From NCBI GenBank assembly GCA_021014325.1, contig CM037467.1, forward strand, positions 5,890,001-5,954,000: DNA of 64,000 nucleotides. Reading direction: 5' to 3'. The DNA comes from Plazaster borealis (lineage: Eukaryota; Echinodermata; Asteroidea; Forcipulatida; Labidiasteridae). Shown in pieces: positions 59,376-64,000 of the stretch; position 1 is the first letter of the stretch; the number at the start of each line of letters is the position of its first letter. Both the position numbers and the translations under genes were made by a program. The notes below the pieces were generated by a model. The model did not search any database. It saw nothing but the letters and a program-made list of their open reading frames with translations, and was not told where the DNA came from.

Positions 59376-61890
59376 AATAACTAATAACCCGTTCCCATGG
59401 AATCTTTACTGATCATTTTGTGGGTGTGGTATATGAAAAGCTAGGAAATTTGACTGAATATTCCGGTTCTATTCTACAATTCGTTTATTCTCAGCTCAGT
59501 GAGCTGTTAGCTTCGTACGGGCGTCTTAGTTTGATCACTGATAAAATAGTCATTACGAATACTGGTCATTTGCATACACACAATGAACTGACAATGCGCT
59601 CATCTAATCTCGGTTTGGTACAATGGTTCAAGAATGTGACAAGAAACATTATGCATAACGTACACACACTAAGATTAATACATTCTTTAGTTTCAAAAAC
59701 TTTTCAGGAAAATGGCTGTTGCAAACTGCTTACCAACAAAAATCATGTGATAGGTATAAATGCAATTATTTTAATGGGCTCCTGTTTCAACTCTATAGTT
59801 TTTCTTCAAGGCTAAAATACCTAATATACATTTTAACTACAGTATTCATCATTCACCGCCTCTCAATCATATGGACAACCCCAAAATGTTTCCTAACCAT
59901 CTTTAAAGGGATTTTGCTGCACTTGATACATCGTGATATCCCATTGAACAAACTAAATTTCTAGGAAAGATTTTGAGAGACAAAAAGCATTGAATGAAAT
60001 GTTCGGTACTATCAAGTCGTTGGTTTAATGTGTTCATTGTCCACACAAACAGACAAAGAGACTGTCGGCTTAGCGTTGTAGTATTATACAGCATTAGTGA
60101 CAATCTATTTTTTAAACTGTAATAATTAGTCGGCAGGTCACAGGTGGTACACCACTGTGCTTTCTCGGAGAATTTCAATGCATTTGTCTACAAACGCATG
60201 ACCTTCATCAGTTTCAAGTTCATATATAGAGCTACAACGGCTCGTACAAAAATTAAATGCGGGGAATCATTCAGCAGCAGAGGTACCTGTAATGTAAAAT
60301 TGTAAGACTACAAATCATAATGAGAAAAACCTACTTGCTTGGAAAAGAAAATAGTGAAAGCGCGGGGGGGGGAAGGGGGAAAACAGCGGCTGATTATGCC
60401 CTATTGCTATGGTGACCTAAGCCTTCTGGTCTTTGGTGAAGGGTGGAGGGTTGCAGACTCTCTTTCAAGCTTGAACGTGTTTTTGTTCACAAAACATTGT
60501 TATAACAATCTTATTCTTTGTTGTTTGTCAATATACACAAAATGTAAGATACAGAGATATTTATCCACTTAAAAAAATACTTTGCTTATTGATGGATTGA
60601 TGACGTTATACTGCTGCTTCGTTTGTCAAATGTCAAAAGAGGGCGTTTAGCAGCGCCATGTGACGTCAGTTTCAGTGTGATCCAAACATGATGTGGCATG
60701 TGGTTTCTTTTTACAGTTAATAGTCTGATTGTATTTCATGTTATGTCTTTATTTATACATCCTACACGGAGTGCTAATGCAGAAGCGCACCCAGCGCAAT
60801 ATAATCCGCTGATCTGTTGATGTTTGCACAACATCAAGGAGACAAGTTTACTGAAACGTTTCACTCGCAACACAAATAAGCAACCTCTAATTGCTAAAAA
60901 GCAGGTTAAGTAATGCAATATTGTACCCACACAGATAAACAGGAAAAGACCCTGCCCATAACTTTCTTAATGCATTCAATGGCTTTGTCCAAATGCAACA
61001 CCCGACAGGTCTACTAGCCAAAAGATATACAATTAGGGTTTGGACTGATAATTCGGGAAAGAATATTGGGTTGTTGATTTTCTTTTTCGAGTCAAATGGC
61101 TGTTTTTATCGAGATACAATGGTATTTCCCGATAGCGATGGAGGAGAGCTAGCGTACCTCTTTCGTAATAATTGAAATTGTTTGTAACGGTTGTACAACA
61201 TTGATTTCTTTCTCAGCATGTGCATTTATTGAAAAATGCTACTGACTAAAGGATAAGCATTTCGAAACTTCATGGTATTGTTGAATGTTCGGTTACTTTA
61301 GAAGGACAATTTTTCTTTGATCAAATTTATAAGATAAAGACACCATATAAACATTTGTTATCCACGTGATGATATACCGCTGTGCTGTATAACTTGTGAA
61401 TTTCAGACAGAAGAATGCTCTCTAAAGCACAACATGTTTCCTTCGACGATCGCAGTATTTTTGAGGCATGTATTACTTGGGTTATTAGTTCCAATTTTAA
61501 GTCAAGTGTGATAATAATTACAACAATATTGCCAACAGTCATCACAGCCATACATTTTTTACAAGGGATTCGATATTGCTCGCCACTGTTTCAAGGAAAT
61601 CTCGTCTTTGATAATATGATTAATAAAGAACTGGATTGTTCTTGTAACGGTCTAATCACAAACTTTAATCAAAGTACCAACGTTACAAAGGAATTTAAGC
61701 ATCACTTCACTAATAGGAAACCTTAGCGATGACCCTGCACACTTCATAAGAAGATGATCAGCTATCATCTGTTAAATTGTAAGCAGAACGCTTGCATACC
61801 GCATCAGAATTTTCATCAAAAGCAAACAGCCCTGAAATTTCGCAATCGAGTGGTCTTAATTAAAATTTAAAAAGACGAAGAAATTATAGC
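59376..61890. other. Anonymous DNA, no gene identified
   Basis: The 131-codon ORF at 59420-59815 is close to the expected longest chance ORF and shows no domain. TGACGTCA lies at 60661-60668. A purine-rich run is at about 60360-60385. No RNA gene or repeat family was recognised. Confidence 0.45.
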
Positions 61891-61898
61891 CCTCTCAG

Positions 61899-62800
61899 CA
61901 GTGGCGTCACCAGAGGGGGGGGCAGGGGGGCCTGCGCCCCCGCTCAGAACCCTTGCCCCCCTCTTGCCCCCCTCTTGCCCCCCCCATATGAAATCACAGA
62001 AAAGTATATTCTTATAATATATAAATCGTTTAAGGCTGCATAAAATGCTGCCGTAAAAAGTCAAACTTTTATTCATATCAGTATGTGGACTATAACGCAG
62101 TCATGCCGACAAATGCATGGAAACGCGCGCGCGATCGTATTGGCGGTAAATGTATGTTGTGGTTTTGCGGTTACACAGAGCGTGCAGGAAGTCACAAAGT
62201 TCAGTTTTAATACGTGGTGGTGGCCAGCGAAAAAGGTAGCTTAGACCATTTCTTCTCCATATCAAAGCGCCCGTCTTTGTCTCGCGCTCCAACACCTAAG
62301 AGGCAGAGACGGGAAAATACAGAATATTCTGATTCTGATGTGGTACCATCAGAGTATTGCATAGACTCTGCATCCGAGGATTCCGCCGAGGGGAATTTCG
62401 AGAAGATGTATCCGTTAGTAATACTGGGAGCGCAGTAGCACCAACAATAATTTAATTAGTACTCACAGAGCCTAATTTGAGAATGCCGTGTACAACTCTA
62501 AATTGATACTTGGTAATCACTGTTGGTAATTTAATCCTTGTATACAGTTTTATCTTATAAAAAAGTTTTATCTCATAAAAATGACAAGTTCTCTAAGATT
62601 TGGTTGTTTTCGCAATATTTTGTTACCTGCAAACTATGTAGACTGTTTTAGAATTAGAACTGCATTGGTGTGTATCAGCTGGTGTGTATTAACTATCAGT
62701 TAACATATTTTATGATAATCTTGCACTTCTTTGCCCCCCCCCCAAATTTAATCTTTGCCCCCACTTGCCCCCCAAATGAAAATGTCTAGTTACGCCACTG
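61899..62800 (+). mobile_element. Complete 902-bp hAT-like element with intact 8-bp TSD
   Basis: CCTCTCAG occurs directly before (61891-61898) and after (62801-62808) the element. The termini CAGTGGCGTCACCAG and CTAGTTACGCCACTG are inverted repeats with two mismatches in 15 bp. An 8-bp duplication and CAG-starting termini are typical of hAT elements (P elements also duplicate 8 bp). Repeated TTGCCCCC motifs lie just inside both ends and may be subterminal transposase-binding sites. Intact duplications imply a fairly recent insertion. The internal sequence is too short for a full transposase, so the copy is non-autonomous. Confidence 0.85.
62214..62438 (+). pseudogene. Remnant transposase-like N-terminal exon inside the hAT-like element
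   Basis: A 75-codon open frame with no ATG at its start (it opens at GTG after a TAA). It encodes SLDHFFSISKRP, a basic PKRQRR stretch that could be a nuclear localisation signal, then an acidic and serine-rich segment. A short hydrophobic-plus-FF motif followed by basic and low-complexity residues is common at the start of hAT-type transposases. No zinc finger, RNase H-like catalytic domain or dimerisation domain remains. SLDHFF also resembles a PCNA-interacting peptide without its glutamine. Confidence 0.5.
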
Positions 62801-62808
62801 CCTCTCAG

Positions 62809-63533
62809 GAATGACGAAAGGCGAATGCACGGGATAAATATCCCTTTGGCAGTGGAAAATCAGCACGACGTTAATTGTGGGTACTAAAACAAACAAACAC
62901 GATCAGAGAATATTCGATATTTACTCGATCATCTCGTTTTATGAAAGATCGTAATGATTACAATCAATTAATACACAATAAAAACAAATTGTTCTATCAA
63001 AACAAAGTGGTCACGTTTTGAAGAAAAAACAAAAAGGAATACCTTTTTGGTTTATGGTAATGGGCAGGTATTTCTTTGACAGTATTGTGGTATATCGAGC
63101 TAATCAATTGGAAGCTTACATATAAAAAACGTGTGATATTTTCCCACATCATTACCAATCGCGTTTCATAACAATGGCGTTTCGTTGGACAGAGACTTGG
63201 GCTTATTGAATTGACTGTTTGCTCCAGTCTCAATCCGGTCCTTCTGATTGCTGTTTTGGTCATTCACATTGACATTTCATCACGGCACTGTGTGTGTGTT
63301 TGTGTGTAGCTTTTTGTAAAGAACCTTCGTCTATTTCTCATAAATTGTCCCGTTGTTTAGAATTGCTATGTAATTATGAAATTCGGCACGTGGAAAATAA
63401 AACTTTAAGTTAACTTTAATGAGGACAAATTGACGGACAATACGTATTGTACAACAAGCAGGGAGAGCGAATATGCCTTCATCAGCAAATAGCCCGACAG
63501 TTCAGGAAGGACAGTGGTTGGGTAAATGGTCAA
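62809..63533. other. Anonymous DNA, no gene
   Basis: AT-rich with a GT-rich stretch near 63288-63306. The 88-codon minus-strand ORF at 62997-63263 is unrecognised. Confidence 0.5.
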
Positions 63534-64000
63534 ACTGAGACGAGACTGGTCTACCCGAGACTTGTCTACTCGAGACTGGTCTACCCGAAATGTGTCTACC
63601 CGAGACCCGAGACTGGTCTACCCGAGATGGTCTGCCCAAGACTTGTGTAGGGGAGACTGGTCTACCCGAGACCCAAGACTGGTCTACCCAAGACTGGTCT
63701 ACCCGAGACTGGTCTACCCGAGACTGGTCTACCCGAGACTGGTGTCTGCCCGAGACTGGTCTACCCGAGACTGGTCTACCCGAGACTGGTCTACCCGAGA
63801 CTGGTCTACCCGAGACTGGTCTACCCGAGACTGGTCTACCCGAGACTGGTCTACCCGAGACTGGTCTACCCGAGACTGGTCTACCCGAGACTGGTCTACC
63901 CGAGACTGGTCTACCCGAGACTGGTCTACCCGAGACTGGTGTCTGCCCGAGACTGGTCTACCCGAGACTGGTCTACCCGAGACTGGTCTACCCGAGACTG
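63534..64000. repeat. 15-bp minisatellite running off the window
   Basis: The unit is GAGACTGGTCTACCC, about 31 copies up to the window end. The first ten are variable (TTGTCTACTCGAG, CCAAGACTTGTGTAGGGGAG) and the later ones almost perfect, with two 17-bp units (GGTGTCTGCCC) about 208 bp apart. Since 15 is a multiple of three, each plus frame stays open and gives a pentapeptide repeat (for example RLVYP). The full length is not visible and no flanking gene is seen. Confidence 0.96.

Noticed and set aside
59420..59815. 131-codon ORF as a gene
   Set aside because: Its length is close to the expected longest chance ORF for the window and it shows no domain, start context or repeat of codon bias.

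Overview
The window looks like nuclear DNA of a marine invertebrate, most likely an echinoderm and possibly a sea star. It is AT-rich, has no operon structure and no densely packed ORFs, and carries metazoan-type SINEs, a CR1/L2-like LINE tail, MITEs, long minisatellites and an interstitial (CCCTAA)n block. The echinoderm call is an inference from the general look of the repeats (including frequent TAGGCCTA palindromes), not from a marker gene. I recognise no host protein-coding gene with an intact reading frame. The window is best read as intergenic or large-intron DNA shaped by transposable elements and tandem repeats. Most ORFs of 60-130 codons are at chance expectation for this composition and are not listed as genes.

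Layout. 1-9 kb: mostly anonymous unique DNA with a pyrimidine tract, a small palindromic repeat cluster (about 6.23-6.35 kb) and the first copy of a TTAA-flanked 366-bp MITE (7201-7566). 9-21 kb: a CAA microsatellite, a 112-bp perfect tandem duplication, a perfect 15-bp-stem hairpin, a 22-bp-TIR element (17.1-17.3 kb) and one promoter-like cluster. 21-27 kb: a well preserved tRNA-derived SINE, an unrecognised 166-codon ORF, a retrozyme/Penelope-like segment whose minus strand can fold as a minimal hammerhead ribozyme (24452-24495), and a second tRNA-derived SINE family. 27-31 kb: two more TTAA MITE copies and a second MITE family. 32-36 kb: an interstitial telomeric block followed by a 3.5-kb array of 55-bp units, bordered by GC-richer unique DNA. 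36-42 kb: anonymous DNA with a CRE/TATA promoter-like site and old SINE/LINE pieces. 42-44.6 kb: a 2.5-kb array of 79-bp units with long stretches open in all three plus-strand frames. 46.3-47.2 kb: a TA-flanked TIR element holding a SINE. 51.5-53.3 kb: the fourth TTAA MITE and the 3' end of a non-LTR retrotransposon with a frameshifted RT C-terminus. 55.7 kb: a 46-bp tandem array. 61.9-62.8 kb: a complete 902-bp hAT-like element with intact 8-bp target-site duplications and a remnant transposase-like exon. 63.5-64.0 kb: a 15-bp array that runs off the window.

The elements relate to each other more than to any host pathway. The SINE at 21.6 kb ends in a tail resembling the LINE tail at 52.6 kb, which suggests that LINE lineage mobilised the SINE. 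The MITEs and the hAT-like element need transposases from elsewhere in the genome. The strongest candidates for new biology are the hammerhead-like ribozyme, the multi-frame-open 79-bp satellite and the joined telomeric/minisatellite block.
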